7,206 bases of DNA from Candidatus Thalassarchaeaceae archaeon (GTDB taxonomy: Archaea > Thermoplasmatota > Poseidoniia > Poseidoniales > Thalassarchaeaceae), in NCBI GenBank assembly GCA_029250565.1, contig JAQXFA010000133.1, forward strand, positions 1 through 7,206, written 5' to 3'. This document shows, in pieces, positions 1 through 6,496 of this stretch. Below the pieces are notes generated by a model, which ran no database searches, was not told where the DNA came from, and saw only the letters and a list, made by a program, of their open reading frames with translations. Numbering within the stretch: position 1 is the stretch's first letter; each line of letters begins with the position of its first letter. Both the position numbers and the translations under genes were made by a program.

Positions 1-1
1 C

Positions 2-463
2 GCACTTGACTCCATAGCAAGTTCTAGCTTAGGCAATAATTTTTGTTTGGTGTGGACTGGGTTAACTCGTAAAGCATCTTCAATTCTTGAACAACAAAGC
101 CGAAACACTGCATCAAAAATGGAGCAACTTGAGGCTATGCGGGCACAAGCAACACAAGTGTCCGGACTAATTGAAGCAGGAGATTTTTCTGCAATTGGTG
201 AACTTCTTGGTAACACTTGGGAATTGAAGAGAACATTAGCAGATGGTATTTCCAACCCTGAAATAGACGAATTATATGACCAATTGATGGGACTTGGTTG
301 CACCGGTGGGAAACTGCTAGGAGCAGGCGGAGGTGGATTTATTTTGGTTCAAACCCCACCAAATGTACAACAAAAAATTGCTACAAATCTTACAAACAAA
401 GTAATCTCACTCAACCCTGATTTACATGGTTCAACTCTAATCCTTGACGATCGGGGGGCGTGA
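2..463 (+). CDS. hddA: HddA-type heptose-7-phosphate kinase (GHMP family), 3' part only
   Basis: The reading frame is open to the left edge and ends at TGA 461-463, so only the last 153 residues are present of a family usually about 330-340 long. GHMP kinases phosphorylate small sugars and isoprenoid intermediates with ATP. This subgroup makes heptose 1,7-bisphosphate for NDP-heptose used in surface glycans. Visible signatures are TGLTRKASSILEQQ (about 56-97), the TWELKRTLADGISNPEIDELY stretch that precedes the third motif in HddA-like kinases, and the glycine-rich GHMP motif 3, GCTGGKLLGAGGGGF (about 296-340). The catalytic and ATP-binding motifs 1 and 2 lie outside the window. A TTG at 47 is internal because the frame continues upstream with plausible sequence. 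The HddA assignment rests on the C-terminal half, so a related sugar kinase such as a fucokinase-type enzyme remains possible. A six-G run sits five bases before the stop and overlaps the start region of the next gene. Confidence 0.85.
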   Translation, partial: ALDSIASSSLGNNFCLVWTGLTRKASSILEQQSRNTASKMEQLEAMRAQATQVSGLIEAGDFSAIGELLGNTWELKRTLADGISNPEIDELYDQLMGLGCTGGKLLGAGGGGFILVQTPPNVQQKIATNLTNKVISLNPDLHGSTLILDDRGA

Positions 464-470
464 AAAATTG
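444..470 (+). promoter_or_regulatory. Start region of the surface protein: two TTG candidates, overlap with kinase stop
   Basis: TTG 444 gives a 20-nt overlap with the kinase; TTG 468 leaves 4 nt (AAAA) after its stop at 461-463. The only purine-rich patch is GGGGGG at 453-458, which lies upstream of 468. No ATG or GTG occurs in this frame before the hydrophobic segment. Either start suggests translation by termination-reinitiation after the kinase. Confidence 0.5.
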
Positions 471-3275
471 CGCCGGATTGCATTACTACTTGTATTCATT
501 CTAAGTGTAACTATTTTCACTTACCCAACCACACTTGAGAGCCAAGAGAATAGAATATGGTCAACCTCATCTGCCTCTCTTGACATAATTGTTCTAGACA
601 ATAATGGACTTCCACTTTCAGGTGCAGTTGTTACTGTTACTGACGCTTGGACTGGTTTGACTGTTGCTGGGCCTGAAACCTTGCCAAGTAGTAGATTAGT
701 GTTTGATAATCTGTCTGCAGGCCCCGTGAGAATCACGGTTACTCATTCCAATTATGCAAGTGGGATGGGATTCGTTAACCTATTCGCCGATGATGTTTTT
801 GAAACAGATATTGCACTAACTCCATTGGATGGAACTCTCAACATTTCGGGCACTGCCGGGAGCGATATTACGCTAACTCTGAACGGCCATACTGAAGAGT
901 TGCAAACAACACTCAATGCATCTGGTAACTCCACTTTGGCTGTGCCAAATGGCGGTTCGGGCTGGATTTCAGCAACAAATGATAACGGTGCGTCTTTGAT
1001 TAGTTGGAGCGGAGAGGAATCTATTGCCATTACAGACAATGGTACAATGCGGATATTTGGTTGGCCTGAAAATGCAAGTGACACCGGAATACTACGTATT
1101 GAACATCATCCATCCGGTTATTGGGAGTTAGTTGATTGGAGTAGCGTGGTTGATGAAAATATACCAAGAACCACAGAGGGTGAATGGAAAATCTACAACT
1201 CAGAAGGTGGAATCCGTATTGGACAACCAATCACAAGTAATGATTCAGCCCAACTGAACATTACTAGCCTACTAACAAATCAAGATGAAGCACCAAGTCC
1301 AAAATGGGATGGACATGCGTACCTAAACATGACGAGCGCCCCGGAAAAAGGAGAGACATTCAACTTAACTTGGGAAGCGAGTTTTACAATACCTACCGAC
1401 TTTGGTTCATCACAAATCCCTGACCAATCACTCGGACTAATCGGGCAAATAGACCGTTGGTTTGGTAACCGTGATGGCAACCTTGGTTTCGGTGAACAGG
1501 CCGGTTTTTCGATGTTTCATGAGGAAAATATGTGGGTTGAGAGCAATCATCTTTTCCTGTTTGATGAACAGCCACTGAACGGGCTTGTAAATCGAAGTGA
1601 TTTTTCTATAACTCAAAATGAAAGTATTGGGGCTGGGTACTATAGTTGGAATGAAACAGCAGCTTTGCAAGGTGAGGCTGCGTTCGGTAGTAGCCGGATT
1701 TTCTGGTTCCCTGTTCGTGGTGATGCTTTAGAATCGATTCCTATCACAGTTAATCTGCCATCAGGGTGGGAAGTTAGATACAGCCCACAAATTGATTTGC
1801 TTACAGGAAATCAATCAACATTCACAGTAAACCGATCACTTTCACCAACTGTCGGTATGTGGACTGTCACCGTTGGACCTAATCAAGCACCAATCGCTGA
1901 TGGCCATTTGGAAGAGCGCCCTGGTTTAGCAATACCATTGAGTGGAAATGTCACATTGACAAGTGAATGTAGTGATTCAGGGATGTCGGAATTATCAAGT
2001 CATTGGGAATTGAGAAAAGGTGGGGAAAGTCAAGTTGAATCTAATAACGAATCATTCACATTTATTCCAGAGAGTGTAAATTATTCACACAGTAATGTGG
2101 TGAATGCGACACTAACTTGTAGTGACTGGGATGGAGCAAGTTCCAATTGGTGGATTGATTTGTATGTCGATGGTGAAGTACCCCAGGCTAACATCAACGC
2201 TACAGAAGAAGCCGGAGGTCAGATCCCTCCTTACTTCCACTACTTGGGAGAAGTTGGTGAGTTTGAAGTCAGGGCTGGCTCTCTTCTTACTGTGATTGCA
2301 GAAACGGAAGATGACTCCGGGGCGGGTGTCAATGTAATTTGGCGCTCAAATAAATCAGAAGGTTGGGAGCAACATGATATTGGATTTGCAGACCAATTCA
2401 ATCAAGGAAACGATGTGAATTGGATGCATATGTCAGTTGAGGAACGACATTTACAACGTGAATTAACTGTCTATTCATTAGAAATGGAATTGATTGATGG
2501 TGCCGGAAATAGCAATGTTACAAGTTGGAATGTCACTATGCTAGATGGTACCCCTCCAACCATCACTGCGGAAGTGATGGTTGATGGAAATCCCATTGGA
2601 CCGCTAAATCCAGCTATGGGTGAAAGTGAAATTATATTGAATCTGACTCGCTCATTTGATGATATTGATGCCATTGAAAATACAGTATGGGCGATTTTCT
2701 TAGATAATATCCCATTACTCACAAATGGTACATGGGATGAGGCGAGGATTTTCCAACTTCCTCAAATGAATGTGGGAACTCACGAATTAAAATTATACGC
2801 GATGGACGGTTCTGGAAATATCCGTGAGGTAATATCCAACCCAGTAGTTGAGCCACAAGTACCAGCATCTATCAGTGGTGTTGAAATCAATGTAAATGGA
2901 ACACCATTCATCGGAGAATCTGGGATAATCTCAGTTACAATTGTCAACATCGGTTCAACCAATGCCAAAGTGACTGCCTGTTACCATGAACAATGTGGTA
3001 GAGAATGGGATTCAGGTGAGGCAACTGCTGATAGACCGGCAACGGTAATTCTGCCCTTGGATGTAAGTGATTTTAAGCGAGGAGAAATTAGTGTAGAAGT
3101 TACTTGGACTGACCAAGTTACTGGAGAAGGAGGTACTTTCACAATTGAAAGTGATATATCTCCTAAATCACCATGGACTGAGAAGGCTGACGAAATCATT
3201 GCTGTCATTTTACTCTCACTTTTCGGATTTTTGATGTACAGAAATAGGCCGGAAAGAGATAATACTCCCTTCTGA
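444..3275 (+). CDS. Secreted, sequon-rich surface protein with tandem beta-sandwich domains and C-terminal membrane anchor
   Basis: I recognise the architecture, not a named gene. From TTG 444 it is 943 residues. TTG 468 is an equally good start: it gives a compact signal (M-R-R then a hydrophobic run to about residue 27) and lies 4 nt after the kinase stop. Neither has a classical Shine-Dalgarno sequence; a G6 run (453-458) precedes 468. Segments in order: signal helix about 11-27; carboxypeptidase-regulatory-like beta sandwich about 45-130; less clear beta-rich regions about 130-330; an EF-hand-like loop 340-351; beta region to about 480; Ig/PKD-like domains about 480-580, 590-700 and 703-800; a CARDB-like domain about 805-905; membrane helix about 915-931; and tail YRNRPERDNTPF. 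I count 26 N-x-S/T sequons and only four cysteines, in two pairs (509/559, 846/851). It is probably displayed outside the cell, with the tail inside. Adhesion, envelope structure or polymer binding are all possible; no catalytic motif is evident. Confidence 0.85.
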   Translation: MTIGGREKLRRIALLLVFILSVTIFTYPTTLESQENRIWSTSSASLDIIVLDNNGLPLSGAVVTVTDAWTGLTVAGPETLPSSRLVFDNLSAGPVRITVTHSNYASGMGFVNLFADDVFETDIALTPLDGTLNISGTAGSDITLTLNGHTEELQTTLNASGNSTLAVPNGGSGWISATNDNGASLISWSGEESIAITDNGTMRIFGWPENASDTGILRIEHHPSGYWELVDWSSVVDENIPRTTEGEWKIYNSEGGIRIGQPITSNDSAQLNITSLLTNQDEAPSPKWDGHAYLNMTSAPEKGETFNLTWEASFTIPTDFGSSQIPDQSLGLIGQIDRWFGNRDGNLGFGEQAGFSMFHEENMWVESNHLFLFDEQPLNGLVNRSDFSITQNESIGAGYYSWNETAALQGEAAFGSSRIFWFPVRGDALESIPITVNLPSGWEVRYSPQIDLLTGNQSTFTVNRSLSPTVGMWTVTVGPNQAPIADGHLEERPGLAIPLSGNVTLTSECSDSGMSELSSHWELRKGGESQVESNNESFTFIPESVNYSHSNVVNATLTCSDWDGASSNWWIDLYVDGEVPQANINATEEAGGQIPPYFHYLGEVGEFEVRAGSLLTVIAETEDDSGAGVNVIWRSNKSEGWEQHDIGFADQFNQGNDVNWMHMSVEERHLQRELTVYSLEMELIDGAGNSNVTSWNVTMLDGTPPTITAEVMVDGNPIGPLNPAMGESEIILNLTRSFDDIDAIENTVWAIFLDNIPLLTNGTWDEARIFQLPQMNVGTHELKLYAMDGSGNIREVISNPVVEPQVPASISGVEINVNGTPFIGESGIISVTIVNIGSTNAKVTACYHEQCGREWDSGEATADRPATVILPLDVSDFKRGEISVEVTWTDQVTGEGGTFTIESDISPKSPWTEKADEIIAVILLSLFGFLMYRNRPERDNTPF

Positions 3276-3313
3276 TGTGTGTTTCTCCTAGTTTTTCCAA
3301 CCCAAGAAGGGAG
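3265..3313 (+). terminator. Candidate 3' end of surface-protein transcript: inverted repeat and pyrimidine-rich tract
   Basis: CTCCCTTCT at 3265-3273 and AGAAGGGAG at 3305-3313 form a perfect 9-bp inverted repeat. The 31-nt loop holds a pyrimidine-rich tract (3282-3298) with T5 at 3292-3296. The left arm ends on the T of the surface-protein stop codon. It is not a classical bacterial intrinsic terminator, because the T-run is in the loop rather than after the stem. Archaeal termination mainly uses U-rich tracts, so the tract itself may act. The right arm also contains the GGGAG that could serve as a Shine-Dalgarno sequence for a downstream leader ORF. Confidence 0.4.
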
Positions 3314-3315
3314 CA

Positions 3316-3323
3316 CCTTATTG
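3316..3323 (+). promoter_or_regulatory. Weak TATA-like element upstream of the membrane/repeat protein
   Basis: CCTTATTG is centred about 29-30 nt before ATG 3349, with a purine-rich AAGAAGGGAG just upstream in the BRE position. In archaea a TATA box centred about 26-27 nt before the transcription start would give a message with almost no leader. This fits the lack of a Shine-Dalgarno sequence at 3349. The match to the TATA consensus is partial. Confidence 0.25.
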
Positions 3324-3336
3324 AGAACGAGGCGCC

Positions 3337-3351
3337 CGTCGCGAAGCGATG
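3337..3351 (+). promoter_or_regulatory. Hairpin enclosing the start codon of the membrane/repeat protein
   Basis: CGTCGC (3337-3342), loop GAA (3343-3345) and GCGATG (3346-3351) pair over 6 bp with one G-T wobble. The whole ATG 3349-3351 is inside the 3' arm. The core GCGAAGC (3341-3347) is the sequence known from structural work as an exceptionally stable DNA mini-hairpin. If the transcript includes this leader, the start codon would be occluded; if the transcript is leaderless, the hairpin would not form in the RNA. Confidence 0.45.
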
Positions 3352-5103
3352 TCAGAGGTTGGGGGGGTTGAGGATGTTGACTCTATACTCTCTAAATCAT
3401 TGGTAATGCAGCGTAATAGATTAGAAACTCTAGGTATAGTTTCAGCGATTTCTTTGGTGATGGCTGCTGCATGGTATGTTTGGCCAGGTATTGATGGTAG
3501 AGCAGAATTCATGCCCAGATTTGGACCTGGACTTATCCTGATGGTTTTGGCTTTAGCAATGCAGGACTTTGTTGATTATGGGCCAAAACATCGCTCAAGA
3601 TTGGGCTCACTTACGGCCGCGGCTTGGGCCCCGATGCTATTACTTGGAGTCACTTCTTTTGACACTGAACTTGCGAATAGTGTTAGGTTAGGACATGCTA
3701 TGCTAGGTTTGATTGGGTTGTCATGTTACCTATTTTCCACTAGTGTTCTAACAGGCTCACTACAAGCAGTTAGGTTCCGTGGTTTAGTACAACTTCTAGG
3801 AGCTACATCCGCAACTGCACTACTGTTGTCAAACCCTTCAGAAGGTGTTGTGGTAATTGCATCATCCGGAATCTGTGTACTCGCTTTCGGGGTTGCGCTG
3901 TTTGACATATTTGGTAAGGATCCAGATCGAGCAGCACGTAAAAAATTCAAGCAGTTAAGAGATACACTTGAACTGCGTATTCTAGAATTACGGGCTCAAG
4001 GAATACAAGTTGACCAAGCCGCCTCATTACTACAAAATGCAACTGAGGCGGGTTATACAGACCCTGATGAAGCGATGACCATTATGCATCTAGCAGAGGA
4101 TGATATTGAGCGGACATTGGCAATGTCTAGCGATATTACTGATATTCGCGATGATGCTGCAAGAGCAGTTTCAGAAGCAGATGATATTGCTCCAACTGCA
4201 AAGAAAGCAATGCGACTCTTAACTCAAGGTGACAGAGAGATGGAACTTGGTTCACTAAGAGAAGCGGAAATGTTGTTCCGAAAAGCCAAGACCCATGCTG
4301 GAGAAATTATTGAGTTCTGGGCTCAAGCAGAAACCGCAATATCAGATGCAAAGAGAGCACTTTCTGGTTGTGAGGGTGTACAATATGATCCTCTCTTTAA
4401 CAGTGTAAAAAATGCCGAAGAGGCCCTAGATAGAGAAGCGCCAGCAGAAGCGGCTGGATTGGTGATGGCAGTTCCAGGGCATGTAGAAAACCTCGGTCAA
4501 ACCGAAACTGGAGCAGAGGAAGTTGTTGAGGAAGCAAGCAGGGCTGTTGAGGCGGCTAGCGGAATCGATGATACTGACTTTGCCGCTAGACTGGAACAGG
4601 CTAACAAAGCGCTGAAAGAGGGTGACTTCTCACTTGCAAGAGGTATGGCTGACTCGGTTATTCGTGAGGTTACACGTGAGGCTGAAGCGATGGTTGAGGT
4701 GCAGAAAGCATGGCGGCAGCGCAAGAAATTAGTCGCTCAGTGGAGCGATTGGGCTGATGCAAAAGAATGGGATACACGATTGGCAGAAGTTGGTGATGCT
4801 CGCAAAGACAAGCAATGGTCACATGCGGCGATGCTGCTAGAGAATATCACAAGAGAACTCGATGCTGAAAGCGCACAAACAGGTGAAGCAACTGAGTTAC
4901 TAGAATTCTTACAAGGTGAATGGCGAGGGGTTCGTGACCGTTTGGAAGCGGCTGGAATCAAGGTCAGAGATGCGGAAAGAAACTCTTGTGAGGCGACAAT
5001 TGGAGAAGCTGTTGCAGCACTTGACAAGGGTGATATTGACACCTGCCTCGGTAAACTCGGTGAGGCTGACCAAATGATGGAAGCCCTTCGCAGAAGAATC
5101 TGA
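3349..5103 (+). CDS. Multi-pass membrane protein with a long cytoplasmic helical-repeat tail, function unknown
   Basis: I do not recognise a named family. It has 584 residues from ATG 3349; the frame is closed by TGA 3322-3324, so this is the only upstream ATG. Residues 1-25 are polar. Hydrophobic segments at about 29-45, 58-72, 88-103, 116-134, 147-160 and 166-186 predict about six membrane helices. From residue 190 to the end the protein is soluble, acidic and almost wholly alpha-helical, rich in Ala, Glu, Asp and Arg. This region is built from about six related helical units with a marker Ala (or Cys) at 242, 306, 368, 430, 493 and 566. Most units carry the pattern A-x2-AL-x-x-GD-x3-A-x2-L, reminiscent of TPR-like hairpins. 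No catalytic motif is visible. A scaffold or sensor that presents a helical solenoid at the membrane is my inference. It stands between gaps of 73 and 85 nt, so it may have its own promoter. Confidence 0.85.
   Translation: MSEVGGVEDVDSILSKSLVMQRNRLETLGIVSAISLVMAAAWYVWPGIDGRAEFMPRFGPGLILMVLALAMQDFVDYGPKHRSRLGSLTAAAWAPMLLLGVTSFDTELANSVRLGHAMLGLIGLSCYLFSTSVLTGSLQAVRFRGLVQLLGATSATALLLSNPSEGVVVIASSGICVLAFGVALFDIFGKDPDRAARKKFKQLRDTLELRILELRAQGIQVDQAASLLQNATEAGYTDPDEAMTIMHLAEDDIERTLAMSSDITDIRDDAARAVSEADDIAPTAKKAMRLLTQGDREMELGSLREAEMLFRKAKTHAGEIIEFWAQAETAISDAKRALSGCEGVQYDPLFNSVKNAEEALDREAPAEAAGLVMAVPGHVENLGQTETGAEEVVEEASRAVEAASGIDDTDFAARLEQANKALKEGDFSLARGMADSVIREVTREAEAMVEVQKAWRQRKKLVAQWSDWADAKEWDTRLAEVGDARKDKQWSHAAMLLENITRELDAESAQTGEATELLEFLQGEWRGVRDRLEAAGIKVRDAERNSCEATIGEAVAALDKGDIDTCLGKLGEADQMMEALRRRI
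4324..5100 (+). repeat. Protein-level tandem helical repeats of about 62 residues
   Basis: Within the membrane/repeat protein, four clear units cover residues about 326-584. Each has a helix (AETAISDAKRAL, AEEVVEEASRAV, VQKAWRQRKKLV, GEWRGVRDRLEA), a short Gly/Asp-containing turn, then a helical hairpin around a GD/Ala marker. Marker residues 306, 368, 430 and 493 are spaced 62, 62 and 63; the last step, to 566, is 73. An earlier, more diverged unit carries Ala 242. The DNA itself is not repeated, so the units are old and diverged. Confidence 0.6.
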
Positions 5104-5154
5104 GTTGAAAAAAGCATCATTGAAATAGTGTCAACGCCAAGCAGTTAGTGATAC

Positions 5155-5170
5155 GAGCACCTCAGTGCTC
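5155..5170 (+). promoter_or_regulatory. 6-bp perfect hairpin upstream of the nuclease gene
   Basis: GAGCAC (5155-5160), loop CTCA, GTGCTC (5165-5170). It ends 18 nt before ATG 5189. There is no following T-run, so it is a poor intrinsic terminator; an operator or leader structure is as likely. The alternative GTG start of the nuclease (5165) is the first codon of the right arm. Confidence 0.35.
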
Positions 5171-5188
5171 CATCTTGGAAATGAGAAA

Positions 5189-6475
5189 ATGATTGAAGCA
5201 ACGCTTAATGAATGGAAGAAATGGTATGCTGAAAACCGCACCGAAGAGTGCAGAGCAATCGGCAAGAAACGCGAAGAACTTGACGATGATGAAGTGTTCA
5301 TCAGATTGTGGAATACGCAAGACGGAAAGCCTCCTGAGGGTGGGGAATCATTCAACGCTAAGGCTTGGAAAAAGCCTGGTTCTACACCCGCACCAGGGCT
5401 AGTAATTGTAACTGGTAAGGGTGAACCACCTCTAATACTCACCAATCAGAAGCGTCGAGAAGAGGCTGCTGAAGAAACTAAAAAGTGGGAGCAACAAAAA
5501 TCCAAAAAAGCCAGCAAGGCAAAAAAAACGGATGCTGACAAGAATGAATCTGATGAGAAAGCAAAGAAGGAACCACCGGCATCTCGCTATCTGAAGAAGC
5601 CATACCAATGGCGATGTCGTGATTGTGGTGAGGAATTTGATGCTACTAAACCTAAGGTTCACTGTAAGAGAAACCCTCGTCAGCGAGCTGAAGTCTCACG
5701 AGATTCAACTAAATGGTTCAATCAATTTCTTGAGGAAGTAAAGTGGACATACATGCCTCACCGTGAAATCAGCACTGGGCTAATCGGAGTAATTGATGAT
5801 GAAAAGGCTGATGCACTAGCCAAAGAGGCTGGAGAAAGTTTAGAGAAGATTCTGAATGGGGAAGAGATGACAGCACCGAAATACTTTGATTTGTATAATG
5901 AAAGAACCAGATATTTGCGTGTTTCAGACCTCAAAGAACATTCCAAATTCAAGAGAGTCATCAATAGAATTGCTGGCTGGCGTGAGGCGAAACAAAAACC
6001 AGTAAGCAAGGCACCTTTGGGGGTTATTGAGATCGGTCATGCATTTGACGAGTTTTTGGAAGGGACTTTTGAAAACATCCAATCAGATGACTGGGCGAAG
6101 GGCGAGAGAGTTCGCTTTGATTGTGAAGAGTTAGGTGTGATTGTAGGCGGTACTCCCGACCTCAATTTCAAAGGGGTACCTGTTGAGACAAAAACACTAC
6201 GAGTATTTCCTCACGAGGTCCCAGAAGACAAGAACCAGAAAGCGATTTTCAAGTACAAATGGAAGAAGAATTACGCCAAGCAGGCTGCTCTTTATTTGCA
6301 AGGTGTTGACAATGAATTCATGCTGTTACTGTTGATTTCGCGTGAAAGCGGGGCTTTCACGGTGGTGCCGGTTGATGATGAAGCGATGGCTGCTATGCAA
6401 GAGAATTGGGTTGTATGGGCGGAGGACTACGAGAAACAACTTGATGCCTACAAGAAATTGATTGATGAAGAGTGA
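5189..6475 (+). CDS. RecB/Cas4-type PD-(D/E)XK nuclease with zinc-ribbon-like knuckle
   Basis: The 428-residue protein from ATG 5189 would act on DNA. The C-terminal domain has the full RecB-family set in order: His 284 in GHAFDEFLEG, Asp 324 in GGTPDL, Glu 333 and Lys 335 in VETKTL, and Gln 365/Tyr 369 in KQAALYL (the QxxxY motif of Cas4, RecB, AddB and Dna2). Upstream, C143-x2-C146 and H158-C159 form a probable zinc-ribbon-like site. The N-terminal about 80 residues (Trp-rich start MIEATLNEWKKWYAEN) are not recognised. A Lys/Glu/Ala-rich, probably disordered linker spans about 85-132. The cysteines that hold the Fe-S cluster in Cas4, AddB and Dna2 are absent after QxxxY, and no helicase domain or cas neighbour is present. 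GTG 5165 would add eight residues but sits in a hairpin; ATG follows GGAAATGAG, a weak ribosome site. It could serve repair, replication or defence; the choice is open. Confidence 0.8.
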   Translation: MIEATLNEWKKWYAENRTEECRAIGKKREELDDDEVFIRLWNTQDGKPPEGGESFNAKAWKKPGSTPAPGLVIVTGKGEPPLILTNQKRREEAAEETKKWEQQKSKKASKAKKTDADKNESDEKAKKEPPASRYLKKPYQWRCRDCGEEFDATKPKVHCKRNPRQRAEVSRDSTKWFNQFLEEVKWTYMPHREISTGLIGVIDDEKADALAKEAGESLEKILNGEEMTAPKYFDLYNERTRYLRVSDLKEHSKFKRVINRIAGWREAKQKPVSKAPLGVIEIGHAFDEFLEGTFENIQSDDWAKGERVRFDCEELGVIVGGTPDLNFKGVPVETKTLRVFPHEVPEDKNQKAIFKYKWKKNYAKQAALYLQGVDNEFMLLLLISRESGAFTVVPVDDEAMAAMQENWVVWAEDYEKQLDAYKKLIDEE

Positions 6476-6487
6476 CGCTAAGAAAGT

Positions 6488-6493
6488 GGTGAT
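6488..6493 (+). promoter_or_regulatory. Shine-Dalgarno sequence of rsmE (GGTGAT)
   Basis: GGTGAT ends 3 nt before ATG 6497. It pairs with the AUCACC part of the 16S 3' end; since this is the 3' half of the full AGGAGGTGAT complement, the short spacing corresponds to normal alignment. It fixes the start and is the only clear ribosome binding site in the window. Confidence 0.6.
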
Positions 6494-6496
6494 AAA

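Noticed and set aside
47..49. TTG 47 as the true start of the kinase
   Set aside because: The frame is open to the left edge, and a GHMP kinase needs about 180 more residues, including the ATP-binding motif, upstream.
3318..3512. 64-codon minus-strand frame across the 3276-3348 gap
   Set aside because: It lies mostly opposite the start of the membrane protein and has no start signals or similarity that I can see.
4497..5120. Long minus-strand open frames opposite the membrane/repeat protein
   Set aside because: They mirror Ala/Glu-rich coding sequence on the + strand, which produces long stop-free Ser/Ala-rich antisense frames; no ribosome site or domain is visible.
5104..5135. GTTGA / TCAAC inverted repeat after the membrane-protein gene
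   Set aside because: Only 5 bp with a 22-nt loop and no T-run; expected by chance in a gap of this size.
5193..5402. 69-codon + strand frame inside the nuclease gene
   Set aside because: It overlaps the first part of the nuclease, whose frame encodes a coherent multi-domain protein. The alternative product has no recognisable features.
5131..5662. Minus-strand frames opposite the start of the nuclease, one strongly hydrophobic (Phe/Leu-rich)
   Set aside because: The hydrophobic run is the antisense of Lys/Glu codons in the linker, not a real membrane protein.
6038..6295. CRISPR adaptation nuclease Cas4
   Set aside because: The catalytic set matches, but the Fe-S cysteines are missing, the protein is far longer than Cas4, and there is no repeat array or cas gene in the window.
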